From: Gammaproteobacteria bacterium
Lineage (GTDB): Bacteria; Pseudomonadota; Gammaproteobacteria; Steroidobacterales; Steroidobacteraceae
Direction: 5' to 3'
Assembly: GCA_027459765.1 (NCBI GenBank)
Contig: DAIDHD010000080.1
Coordinates: 1 to 44,055 of the forward strand
Length of the DNA: 44,055 bases
Shown here: in pieces, positions 1 through 7,416 of the stretch
Numbering within the stretch: position 1 is the stretch's first letter
How the letters are laid out: each line of letters opens with the position of its first letter
The notes under the pieces: generated by a model
What the model was told of the DNA's origin: nothing
Database searches by the model: none
What the model saw: the letters and a program-made list of their open reading frames with translations, nothing else
Made by a program: the position numbers and the translations under genes

Positions 1-231
1 CCCGTGCACCTCGGCCACCGACAGGTTCAGGCTCTGCGCAATCAGTGCCACCGCCCCGGGCGGAACCCACCCCAAGCGCCTCTGCACCGCGTGCAGAATC
101 GGCAACAACCCCCCGGGCAGCCCCGCAAGCTCCCCGCATACCCCCATCACCGCCTCACGCTCCGCCGCCGATAGCGGGGGGGTCGGGGAACCGCGTACTG
201 CCCCTTCTCGCGGGCCTGATGGCGTGCTCAT
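1..231 (-). CDS. fdsG: Formate dehydrogenase gamma subunit (NuoE-like), N-terminal part
   Basis: This is the first 77 codons of a gene that runs off the left edge. It starts with ATG at 231. The piece reads as the helical N-terminal region of NuoE/FdsG thioredoxin-like [2Fe-2S] subunits: an acidic helix, then [16 protein letters not shown] and a segment ending in LSVAEVHG, which is where the family enters its thioredoxin fold. In soluble NAD-dependent formate dehydrogenases this subunit passes electrons from the molybdenum subunit towards the FMN/NAD subunit. The cysteine ligands lie outside the window. NuoE of complex I is the alternative; the short leader and the lack of nuo neighbours on the visible side favour FdsG, but only moderately. 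Confidence 0.72.
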   Translation of the reverse strand, partial: MSTPSGPREGAVRGSPTPPLSAAEREAVMGVCGELAGLPGGLLPILHAVQRRLGWVPPGAVALIAQSLNLSVAEVHG

Positions 232-418
232 GGGGGACTCTCTTTTAATCTTTGTTTGGAACGCCTAACCGAAAACCAGCCATGAGGGTGCAAGGCGTGC
301 CTGGCATCACCTCAGCCTGATACCTTGATATACCAAATACTATAGATCCGCAATGGCGGCGATGTCTTCGGTGCGTCATTGAATTGTCGACGAGGCCTCG
401 ACTATCTTTACATTCGGT
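232..418. promoter_or_regulatory. Divergent promoter region between fdsG and the HNH gene
   Basis: This 187-base gap is AT-richer than its surroundings and must hold the promoters of both divergent genes. It contains an interrupted dyad, TATA-CCAAATAC-TATA, at 329-344. That spacing would suit a LysR-type regulator, the class reported to control some fds operons. I see no regulator gene here, so assigning the site is inference. Confidence 0.35.
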
Positions 419-1090
419 ATGCAAGCGATGCCCCCGGTGGAGCTCGAGCCTCTCGATGCGCGTGACGACCTCGTCGGCGTACCGGCGCACCCGCTGTCCC
501 AGCAGATCCTGCGCACCGACGTCGCCGGCATGCCGCTCGAGTGGATCGATTACAAGGAAGCGGCGCGGCTCTACCACACGGAACAGGTGGCCTACACCTG
601 CGGCAGCGCGCTGTATCGGCTCTACGGCGGCACCAGCGCTCGCACCGGCCGGCGCACCGTGGTGGAAGTGAATTCCATCATCGCCACCGTCGGTGTGACC
701 GGAAACCCCGGCAACCTGCGCGGTAGCGCCTACGTTCCACCGCTCAACAACCAGACCTTGTTCAGGCGCGACGCCCACCTGTGCCTGTACTGCGGTGCAC
801 GCTTCCCCTATGGCTTGCTGTCACGCGATCACGTGACCCCGTTCAGTCGCGGCGGCAAGGACACGTGGAGCAACGTGGTGACGGCTTGTCGCCGCTGCAA
901 CAACGCCAAGGCTTCGCGGACTCCGGAGCAGGCGGGGATGCAGCTCATCGCCGTGCCGTTCACGCCCACCTACGCCGAGTACATCTATCTGAAGGGTCGC
1001 CGGGTGCTGGCGGATCAGATGGAGTACCTGATCGCCCACTTTCCGCGCTCGAGCCCGCTGCACGAGCGCATGCAGCGCTTCCCGATGTGA
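419..1090 (+). CDS. HNH endonuclease
   Basis: A 223-residue protein with a C-terminal HNH nuclease domain. Two zinc-knuckle pairs, C122-L-Y-C125 and C157-R-R-C160, flank the catalytic D137-H138, followed by the usual GG and N positions (SRGGKDTWSNVV). The first ~110 residues form a conserved-looking domain with no motif I can name. HNH enzymes cut or nick DNA with one metal ion. The stop codon overlaps the GTG start of the 5'-3' exonuclease by four bases, so the two are probably co-translated. That coupling hints at a joint role in DNA processing or repair rather than a lone homing enzyme. There is no methyltransferase nearby, so restriction is unlikely. Domain call is firm, role is open. Confidence 0.88.
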   Translation: MQAMPPVELEPLDARDDLVGVPAHPLSQQILRTDVAGMPLEWIDYKEAARLYHTEQVAYTCGSALYRLYGGTSARTGRRTVVEVNSIIATVGVTGNPGNLRGSAYVPPLNNQTLFRRDAHLCLYCGARFPYGLLSRDHVTPFSRGGKDTWSNVVTACRRCNNAKASRTPEQAGMQLIAVPFTPTYAEYIYLKGRRVLADQMEYLIAHFPRSSPLHERMQRFPM

Positions 1091-2031
1091 ACGGCGCCAC
1101 GAGCGCCGCACGGCGGCGCGGCGTCGTCTATCACGTCGACGCCAGCTACTTCGTGTTCCGAGCCTACTACTCGATGCCGCCCGACATGGTGGACGGCGAC
1201 GGCAACGCGACGCACGCGTTGTACGGATTCGCGCGCTTTCTGGCCGACCTGCTCGAGAGCGCGCGCCCCGAACGGATCGGCGTCGCGTTCGACGAGAGCC
1301 TGCGCAGCGAGACCTCGTTCCGGCACGCCATCTACCCCGCCTACAAGGCCAACCGCGAACCGCCGCCGCCGGACCTGGAGCGCCAGTTCGCGCTTTGTCG
1401 CGAATTCTGCCGTCTGCTCGGGTTGGCCGAGTTCGCCAGCGACGCCTACGAGGCCGACGACATCATCGGTACGCTCGCGCACCGCGCCCGCAGCGCCGGG
1501 CTCGCCAACGTGCTCGTGACCCGTGACAAGGATCTGTCCCAGCTGGTGCGCGACGGCGACGTGTTCTGGGACGTGGTGGGCAACGTGCGCTATGCCTACC
1601 ACGACATCGGCGAGCGCTTCGGCGCCTCGCCGGAGCGCATCGCCGATTTCCTGGCGCTCACCGGCGACGCGGTGGACAACATTCCCGGCGTGCCCGGCAT
1701 CGGCAAGAAGACGGCGGCGCAACTGCTGGCCGAATTCCGCTCGCTCGACGACCTGTACGACAACCTCGAACGCGTGCCCACCCTGAAGCTGCGCGGCGCC
1801 GCCGGGGTCGCTGCGCGCCTGCGCGAGCACCGCGATTGCGCCTATCTCGCCCGGCGGCTCACGGGCATCGTCTGCGACGTGCCCATTTCCGCGACGCTCG
1901 ATGACTTGAAGCCGCGCAGCCCCGACCGCGACGGCCTGACCCGGTTCTTCGACACCCAGGGATTCGGTTCGCTGCTGCGGCGGCAGGTCGAGCGCATCGC
2001 GGCCGCCGCGCAGGAGCCGGCGACGAACTGA
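1087..2031 (+). CDS. 5'-3' exonuclease (FEN/Pol I N-terminal type)
   Basis: A 314-residue stand-alone flap-endonuclease-like protein. The GTG start at 1087 sits inside the HNH stop region (GTGA overlap). Longer upstream readings lie inside the HNH gene and are rejected. Acidic metal-binding clusters are visible: D18 in HVDAS, the FDES motif, EADDIIG, and TRDKDLSQ. The helix-3-turn-helix follows as LTGDAVDNIPGVPGIGKKTA. All catalytic positions I can check are present, so it should be active on flaps or 5' ends. No polymerase domain follows, so this is a separate Xni/ExoIX-type protein, not polA. It is slightly longer than E. coli ExoIX and keeps more of the acidic residues of Pol I exonuclease domains. 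Confidence 0.9.
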   Translation: MNGATSAARRRGVVYHVDASYFVFRAYYSMPPDMVDGDGNATHALYGFARFLADLLESARPERIGVAFDESLRSETSFRHAIYPAYKANREPPPPDLERQFALCREFCRLLGLAEFASDAYEADDIIGTLAHRARSAGLANVLVTRDKDLSQLVRDGDVFWDVVGNVRYAYHDIGERFGASPERIADFLALTGDAVDNIPGVPGIGKKTAAQLLAEFRSLDDLYDNLERVPTLKLRGAAGVAARLREHRDCAYLARRLTGIVCDVPISATLDDLKPRSPDRDGLTRFFDTQGFGSLLRRQVERIAAAAQEPATN

Positions 2032-2099
2032 CCCTGCGTGGCCGTATACTCGGGCGGTCGCCGCAACGGCTGCGACCGCGCTCACCGGAGGCCTCGTTC

Positions 2100-2672
2100 A
2101 TGTTGATGCTGATCGTCGGAATGGTGATTTTCCTGGGGGTGCACTCGCTCGCCATCGTGGCGCCCGCCGCGCGCACGCGCTGGATCGAGCGCCTCGGTGC
2201 CGGGCCTTTCAAGGGTCTGTACGCTCTGGTTTCGCTGGCCGGGTTCGCACTGATCGTGCACGGCTTTGCGCTCGCGCGGCTGACCCCGGTGGTGGTGTGG
2301 ATGCCGCCGGCCTGGATGCGGCACGTCACCATGTTGATCATGCTGCCGGTGTTTCCGCTGCTGCTCGCCGCCTACCTGCCGGGGCGCATCAAGACCGCCA
2401 CCAAGCATCCGATGCTCACCGCGGTGAAAGCCTGGGCGTTCGCGCACCTGCTCGCCAATGGCATGGCGGCGGACCTGGTTCTCTTCGGCGGCTTTCTGGC
2501 CTGGGCCGTGGCGGATCGCATCTCCCTCAAGCGCCGGCCCGCCGCGACCATCGCCACCGCGCCGCCGCGTCCGTGGAACGATGCGGTCGCGGTGGTCGGC
2601 GGACTCGCGCTGTACGGCCTGGTGGTGGCCTGGGCGCACTTGAAGTTCATCGGCGTGGCGCCGATGGGCTAG
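2100..2672 (+). CDS. nnrU: NnrU family membrane protein
   Basis: A 190-residue protein with about five to six hydrophobic segments and the family's conserved patches (HSLAI near residue 15, HPML and AFAHLLANG in the middle, then a charged stretch before the last helix). NnrU proteins are inner-membrane proteins named from nitrite/nitric oxide reduction clusters; the close relatives of MnmU/isiU type have no settled biochemical role. GGAG sits 8 bases before the ATG. No denitrification gene is next to it, so a link to nitrogen oxides here is not supported by context. The stop codon lies inside a 17-base tandem duplication. Confidence 0.82.
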   Translation: MLMLIVGMVIFLGVHSLAIVAPAARTRWIERLGAGPFKGLYALVSLAGFALIVHGFALARLTPVVVWMPPAWMRHVTMLIMLPVFPLLLAAYLPGRIKTATKHPMLTAVKAWAFAHLLANGMAADLVLFGGFLAWAVADRISLKRRPAATIATAPPRPWNDAVAVVGGLALYGLVVAWAHLKFIGVAPMG

Positions 2673-2689
2673 TGGCGCCGATGGGCTAG
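2656..2689. repeat. 17-bp perfect tandem duplication across the nnrU stop
   Basis: TGGCGCCGATGGGCTAG occurs twice head to tail (2656-2672 and 2673-2689). The first copy ends with the nnrU stop TAG. The second copy ends in CTAG, which reads as a stop on both strands and supplies the stop codon of the convergent FAD enzyme gene. Confidence 0.97.
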
Positions 2690-4299
2690 CGCGCGCGGCG
2701 CTTCCTCAAGTCGCTCAGAATCTCGCGCGCCGCGTTGTGGCCGGGCGCACCGGTCACGCCGCCGCCCGGGTGCGTACCCGAGCCGCACTGGTACAGGCCG
2801 CGCAGCGGCGTGCGATAGTCGCCGTAGCCGAGCATCGGCCGCGCGCTGAAGAGTTGATCCAGGCTGAGCGCGCCGTGGAAGATGTCGCCGCCGACCAGCC
2901 CGAAAGTGCGCTCCAGGTCGAGCGGACTCAATATCTGGCGGCCGAGCACGGACGCCTTGAAGTTCGGGGCGTGACTCGTCACCAGGTCGATCATCAGGTC
3001 GGCGACTTGCTCGCGATGCTCGTCCCAGGACGAACCGTCAGGCAACTCCGGCGCCACGTGCTGACAGAATAGGCTGGCGACGTGCCGGCCCGGCGGCGCC
3101 AAGCTGTCGTCGAGCGTCGAAGGGATCAGCATCTCCACGATCGGCCGCCGCGACCAGCCGAACTCCTTGGCGTCGAGATAGGCGCGCTCCATGTAGGCCA
3201 GGCTCGGCGCCATGATGATGCCGGCCGTGTGGTGTTCGGCGAGTTCGCGGCCCGGCAGCGCGGAGAAATCCGGCAACTCCGACAACGCGACGTTCATGCG
3301 GAACGTTCCCGACCCGCAGCGCCAGCGGCCGATCCGCGCCCGAAAGTCCTCGGGAAGCACACCCGGGTCCACCAGCCGCCCGAACAGCAGTCTCGGGTTC
3401 AGGTTCGACACCACGCAGCGCGCCCGCAGCGCCTCGCCACTCTCGGTCACCACCCCGACCGCACGGCCACTCTCCACCAGCACCTCGCGTACGGCGCTCG
3501 ACAGGCGTATGTCGACGCCGCGTGCGCTGGCGCAGCGCGCCATCGCCTGCGTGATGGCGCCCATGCCGCCGATGGCGTGTCCCCAGGCGCCCTTCTTGCC
3601 GTTGACCTCGCCGAACACGTGGTGCAGCAGCACGTACGCGGAACCCGGCGTGTACGGGCTCGCGAAATTGCCGACGATGCCGTCGAAGCCGTAGGCCGCC
3701 TTGATGGGCGCGCTCTCGAACCAGCCGTCGAGGTAGTCGCCGGCGGACTTCACGAACAGGTCGAGCAGTTCGCGCCGCAACGGCAGGTCGAGCCGCGCCA
3801 GGCGGTTGCCGAGGCTCGCGCCGCGCGCGAGTTGCGGCAGCGCCTGCAGCCAGCCGCCCTCGGTCACGTTGGGCGGCGTCATCAGCGTCAGGTCGCGCAG
3901 CACGTCGGCGATCGCGTCGAGCCTCGCGGCGTAGGCGTCGAGGCGCCCGGCGTCGCGTTCCGAGAACCTGGCCACCTCGGCGTGCGTGCGGCCCCCGCCG
4001 ACCTTGAGATAGCCGCCATCGTCGAGGGGCAGGAAATTCGACAGCCGCCGCTCGACGACGCGCAGCCCATGACGCTCGAGCTCGAGGTCGCGGATCACCT
4101 TCGGGTTGAGCAGCGACACCGTGTACGACGCCACGGAGTTGCGGAAGCCCGGCACGAATTCCTCGGTCACCGCCGCGCCGCCGACGACGTGGCGCCGTTC
4201 GAGCACCGTGACGGACAGTCCCGCTGCGGCCAGGTAGCTCGCGCAAACGAGGCCGTTGTGGCCGCCGCCGACGATGACGACGTCGCGATCGCGACTCAC
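2686..4299 (-). CDS. FAD-dependent oxidoreductase, phytoene desaturase/PYROXD2 type
   Basis: A 537-residue flavoprotein. It has an N-terminal dinucleotide fold (VVIVGGGHNGLVCASYLAAA, then a VLERR...GG segment) and the C-terminal FAD motif GLYQCGSGTHPGGGVTGAPG typical of carotenoid desaturase, retinol saturase and PYROXD2 proteins. The GTG start at 4299 overlaps the upstream Rieske stop (GTGA), which fixes it; the much longer reading upstream runs through the Rieske gene in another frame. It is the last gene of the five-gene operon. No carotenoid gene is present, so it more likely oxidises an intermediate of the pathway begun by the Rieske and TMADH-like enzymes. Substrate unknown. Confidence 0.87.
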   Translation of the reverse strand: MSRDRDVVIVGGGHNGLVCASYLAAAGLSVTVLERRHVVGGAAVTEEFVPGFRNSVASYTVSLLNPKVIRDLELERHGLRVVERRLSNFLPLDDGGYLKVGGGRTHAEVARFSERDAGRLDAYAARLDAIADVLRDLTLMTPPNVTEGGWLQALPQLARGASLGNRLARLDLPLRRELLDLFVKSAGDYLDGWFESAPIKAAYGFDGIVGNFASPYTPGSAYVLLHHVFGEVNGKKGAWGHAIGGMGAITQAMARCASARGVDIRLSSAVREVLVESGRAVGVVTESGEALRARCVVSNLNPRLLFGRLVDPGVLPEDFRARIGRWRCGSGTFRMNVALSELPDFSALPGRELAEHHTAGIIMAPSLAYMERAYLDAKEFGWSRRPIVEMLIPSTLDDSLAPPGRHVASLFCQHVAPELPDGSSWDEHREQVADLMIDLVTSHAPNFKASVLGRQILSPLDLERTFGLVGGDIFHGALSLDQLFSARPMLGYGDYRTPLRGLYQCGSGTHPGGGVTGAPGHNAAREILSDLRKRRAR

Positions 4300-5504
4300 G
4301 GATGCTGCGCCTGGCTCGGCCGCTGCGCCAGCGCCCGCGCCGACCAGCCCGGAGCGGGAGCCTGGTCGAGCCTGCTCTCGGGGATGAGCGAGCGCATGCG
4401 CCGCGAGAAGCTGCGCAGCGAGACCTCGTTGCGACCGAGGGGGCCGCTCCGATACGCGCCGGAGGCCATGCCCGCCTGCACGCGTTCGATCAGCGCCTTG
4501 TCCTCCAGGCTCACCTGGCGGTTGATGCGCCAGTTGAGGTAGCGCGCCACCCGCATCTCGCGGCGTGAGTCGGGGTGCACGTAGGCGATCTCGCGAATCA
4601 GCGTTTCGGTGGGTGAAACGGGGATCATCTGCATGAAGTCGATCTGGTCCGGGTAGATGTCGAAAGCGATGTTCGGCCAGAGCTTGAAGTACAGCCACAG
4701 ACGCTGCCGATCCGGCGACAGGTGCGAGACCGGCGGCAGCAAGGCCTGGTAGAGCCGCTCCGACGGCTGCGAGGAGGGGATGTCGCGCAGCACGCCGGAC
4801 ATCCGGTCGACCCAGTGCTTCGCCTCGATGTCGTAGCTCTGCCCGAACAGCCGCGTGAGACCCGGGTGCGCGACGTTGATGTGCAGGCCGTCCGAGTAGT
4901 TGTCGGTGACGTTCTTCCAGTTCACCTGGCGCGACCGCAAGGTGACGCGGCCGAGCGGCACGAGCTCCTCGAACCGATACGCCGCGAGCTCGCGCGCGTA
5001 CGGCGCGAACATCTCGGCCACGCTCGGCAGTCCAGGTTCGAGCCGCAGGAAGACGAACCCCAAGAAGATTTCCGTTTCGACCGGCGCGAGTCCGTGGTCC
5101 TGCATGCGCAGCCCCTCGAATTCGTGGCGGTGCGGCACGCCGGTCAACCGTCCCTCGCTGTCGTAGGTCCAGGCGTGATACGGGCAGACGATCCTGCCGG
5201 CGCAGTGTCCGGACGGACCGTCGAGCAGGCGCGCGGCGCGGTGCCGGCACACGTTGTGGAACGCCCGTACCCCGCCGTCGGCGTTGCGGATGACGATCAG
5301 CGAGTGCGCGAGAAACTGCAGCGTGTGGTAGTCGCCCGCGCGGGGAATGTCGTTCAAGTGGCAGACGACCTGCCAGGAGGAGGCGAAGATGCGCCGCTTC
5401 TCGACCTCCAGGAAGTCCGGATCCAGGTATATCCAGCCGGGCAGGCTCCGGTCCTCGTCGGTTGCCGCGCGCGCCGCGTCCACCGTGGGTGCCTCGATGC
5501 TCAT
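4296..5504 (-). CDS. Rieske non-heme iron oxygenase, alpha subunit (second)
   Basis: A 402-residue Rieske oxygenase. The [2Fe-2S] ligands are C86, H88, C107 and H110 (CRHR...CPYHAWTY). The mononuclear iron site is N202-Y-S-D-G-L-H208-I-N-V-A-H213, with D205 as the residue that bridges electron transfer between subunits. There is no reductase or ferredoxin domain, so it needs a partner. The closest family feel is choline monooxygenase-like or betaine demethylase-like oxygenases, which dealkylate quaternary amines. ATG at 5504 overlaps the TetR stop (ATGA); a GAGG lies about 14 bases upstream. A TATACT hexamer inside the end of the tetR gene (about 5538-5543, minus strand) could give an internal promoter. 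Substrate not determinable. Confidence 0.9.
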   Translation of the reverse strand: MSIEAPTVDAARAATDEDRSLPGWIYLDPDFLEVEKRRIFASSWQVVCHLNDIPRAGDYHTLQFLAHSLIVIRNADGGVRAFHNVCRHRAARLLDGPSGHCAGRIVCPYHAWTYDSEGRLTGVPHRHEFEGLRMQDHGLAPVETEIFLGFVFLRLEPGLPSVAEMFAPYARELAAYRFEELVPLGRVTLRSRQVNWKNVTDNYSDGLHINVAHPGLTRLFGQSYDIEAKHWVDRMSGVLRDIPSSQPSERLYQALLPPVSHLSPDRQRLWLYFKLWPNIAFDIYPDQIDFMQMIPVSPTETLIREIAYVHPDSRREMRVARYLNWRINRQVSLEDKALIERVQAGMASGAYRSGPLGRNEVSLRSFSRRMRSLIPESRLDQAPAPGWSARALAQRPSQAQHP

Positions 5505-6256
5505 TGCGGATCCTCGCCTCGCCCTTGTTGAACGGTAGTATAACGAGGTCGCCGTGCCGTCGCAGCGCCGCCGCGCAGCCGCGGGAAGGCGCCGGCGCAC
5601 AGCGCCGCGACCCAGTCCTCGCACAGGGCCACGGCGTCCTTTGCCCCGAAGGTACGCGGGTTGAGGCTCAGCTCCACCCACAGGCCGTCGAGCAGCGCCG
5701 AGAGCGCGATCGCCGCGGGGCGTGCGGCGAAGGCGGGCGCCTCGCCCTCGGTGGCGAGGGCGCCCAGCAGTTCCTGCAGCAGCGCCCGATAGCTCGAGTA
5801 GGTGCGGTCGTGCGCCGCGCGGATCGCCGGCGCGTGCGCGGCCATGCTCCAGAAGACGAGCCACACGTCGAACAGGCGGCGGTCGAGGAGGCGGGGCGAA
5901 AACGAGGCGTGGAAGAAGCGCCGCAGCCGTTCGCGCGCGTTCTCCCCACCCGCGACCTCATCGGCAATCGCCGACCGGACCGCGTTGGCCAGCGCCTCGT
6001 AGGCCGCGGCCACCAGATCGTCCTTGCTCGGAAAGTGGTGATTGATGAGGCCGATCGACACGCCGGCCTCGGCGCTGATGTGCCGCACCGACAGCCCGGC
6101 GTGGCCGAGTCGGGTGATGCTGCGCAGGGTGGCGTCGATGAGCTCCTCCCGGCGGACCTGACGGCTCACGCGACGGAATCGTGGCGCCGCGGACTGCGGG
6201 CGCACGGACCGCCGCGCCCCCTTGGGCTGGTGCTTCGAGCGGATGCGCGCCGCCAT
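5501..6256 (-). CDS. TetR/AcrR family regulator, BetI-like
   Basis: A 251-residue repressor. A basic N-terminal tail of about 30 residues precedes the TetR helix-turn-helix (LSVRHISAEAGVSIGLINHH, then FPSKDDL). The layout and C-terminal ligand domain resemble BetI, the choline-responsive repressor. The start ATG at 6256 shares its A with the stop of the upstream Rieske gene (TGATG), and its own stop overlaps the next Rieske start. It is unusual in sitting in the middle of the operon it presumably controls. It would bind upstream of 9476 (see the dyad at 9524-9541) and respond to a pathway metabolite; that is inference. Calling it betI is not justified because no betA/betB is present. Confidence 0.88.
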   Translation of the reverse strand: MAARIRSKHQPKGARRSVRPQSAAPRFRRVSRQVRREELIDATLRSITRLGHAGLSVRHISAEAGVSIGLINHHFPSKDDLVAAAYEALANAVRSAIADEVAGGENARERLRRFFHASFSPRLLDRRLFDVWLVFWSMAAHAPAIRAAHDRTYSSYRALLQELLGALATEGEAPAFAARPAAIALSALLDGLWVELSLNPRTFGAKDAVALCEDWVAALCAGAFPRLRGGAATARRPRYTTVQQGRGEDPQ

Positions 6257-7416
6257 CAGTCGCGGTCTCCGACGACCGCCGCCGCGGCCACGCCGATGCG
6301 CTCGGTCACGTAGCGGCGGATGTCGAGGTTCCAGTCCTCCATGGGTGCGTAGACGCCGCTGCGGTGGGGGCGGGCGCGAATGCCGAGCTGCACCTGCTCG
6401 CACACCGTCCAGTCCTGGCGGTTGACCAGATCCCAGAAGTCGACCGCGTCGCTTGGATCGAAGTCCGGGCGCGCCGTCTCCGCCGGCGCGAACAGGAAGT
6501 GGCACGTCACCAGGGTGCGTTCCGCCGCGACCGGCTCGAGGATGAAGGCCGCCACGTGATCGCGTGCCAGGCTCAGGAACATGTTGGGATAGGCGAGCTC
6601 GCCCTTGTGCCGCTCGAGCTCGTCCTGGTCGAGCCCGCCGAAGGGTCGGCGCGACGTGGTGCCGCTGCGGGTGAACGTATTGGCGCCCGGTCTGTGCGGC
6701 ACGCCCCTGACCCAGTCGAGCGCCGCGCCGCCGCCGTCGCGAAACGCCGGCACGATCTCGCACAGCTCGGGGTGAACCGTGCCGCAGTGGTAGCACTCGT
6801 TGTAGTTCTCGCACAGCAGCTTCCAGTTCGCCGCCACCTCGTAGCGACGCGTCGCGCCGATGCGCAGCTCCGCGAGCGGATAGCGCGCAATCCGCGCCGG
6901 CATCGCACCGAGTTGCCGTTCGAGCGGTTGCGCCTGCGAGGGCGTCAAATTCAGGAACACGAACCCGCCCCAGGTCTCGAGGCCCACGGGATAGAGGCCG
7001 TGGTCACGCCGGTCGAATTCCGCCGTCGCCCCGACGTGAGGCGCAGCGACCAGCGCGCCGTCGAAGTCGTAGCTCCAGCCGTGATACGGACACAGTATCA
7101 AGCGCCCCGAAACCACCCCGCCCCGGAGCGCCACCCGCCCCGGCCGCAGCGGCTCCCCATCGGGCCGGCACAGGCGCGCGCCCCGATGCCGGCAGACGTT
7201 GTAGAACGCCCGCGGCGCGCCCGAACGGTGTCGGACCACGATGACGCTTTCGCCGAGCACGTCGAGCACCCGCCCGGCGCCCGGAGGCGGAAGCTCCTCC
7301 TCGCGGCACACGGCGAGCCACTCTCGCGCAAAGATGCGCTCCTTCTCGATCCGCCAGATCCGATCGTCGTGGTACCAGTCGCTCGGCAGACTTCGTTCCA
7401 GGGAACCGGTGCTCAC
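6256..7416 (-). CDS. Rieske non-heme iron oxygenase, alpha subunit (first)
   Basis: A 386-residue Rieske oxygenase. Cluster ligands are C75, H77, C109 and H112; the loop between the two ligand pairs is 31 residues, compared with 18 in the second Rieske protein of this operon. The iron site is N204-Y-N-E-C-Y-H210-C-G-T-V-H215, with E207 in the bridging position instead of the usual Asp. Glu at this place is known from carnitine and glycine-betaine type oxygenases (CntA/GbcA group), supporting a quaternary or N-methyl amine substrate. The stop overlaps the tetR start; the ATG overlaps the stop of the TMADH-like gene (ATGA). No reductase is encoded with it. Confidence 0.9.
   Translation of the reverse strand: MSTGSLERSLPSDWYHDDRIWRIEKERIFAREWLAVCREEELPPPGAGRVLDVLGESVIVVRHRSGAPRAFYNVCRHRGARLCRPDGEPLRPGRVALRGGVVSGRLILCPYHGWSYDFDGALVAAPHVGATAEFDRRDHGLYPVGLETWGGFVFLNLTPSQAQPLERQLGAMPARIARYPLAELRIGATRRYEVAANWKLLCENYNECYHCGTVHPELCEIVPAFRDGGGAALDWVRGVPHRPGANTFTRSGTTSRRPFGGLDQDELERHKGELAYPNMFLSLARDHVAAFILEPVAAERTLVTCHFLFAPAETARPDFDPSDAVDFWDLVNRQDWTVCEQVQLGIRARPHRSGVYAPMEDWNLDIRRYVTERIGVAAAAVVGDRD

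Noticed and set aside
245..778. Long minus-strand frame opposite the HNH gene
   Set aside because: It runs antisense to clear HNH motifs (CxxC, DH, CxxC) and has no family features of its own.
2686..4299. Carotenoid biosynthesis gene
   Set aside because: The fold matches phytoene desaturase, but no crtB, crtE or crtI partner is present and the operon context is a catabolic one.
5501..6256. Naming the TetR gene betI
   Set aside because: Sequence is BetI-like but betA, betB and betT are absent, so the choline regulon role is not supported.
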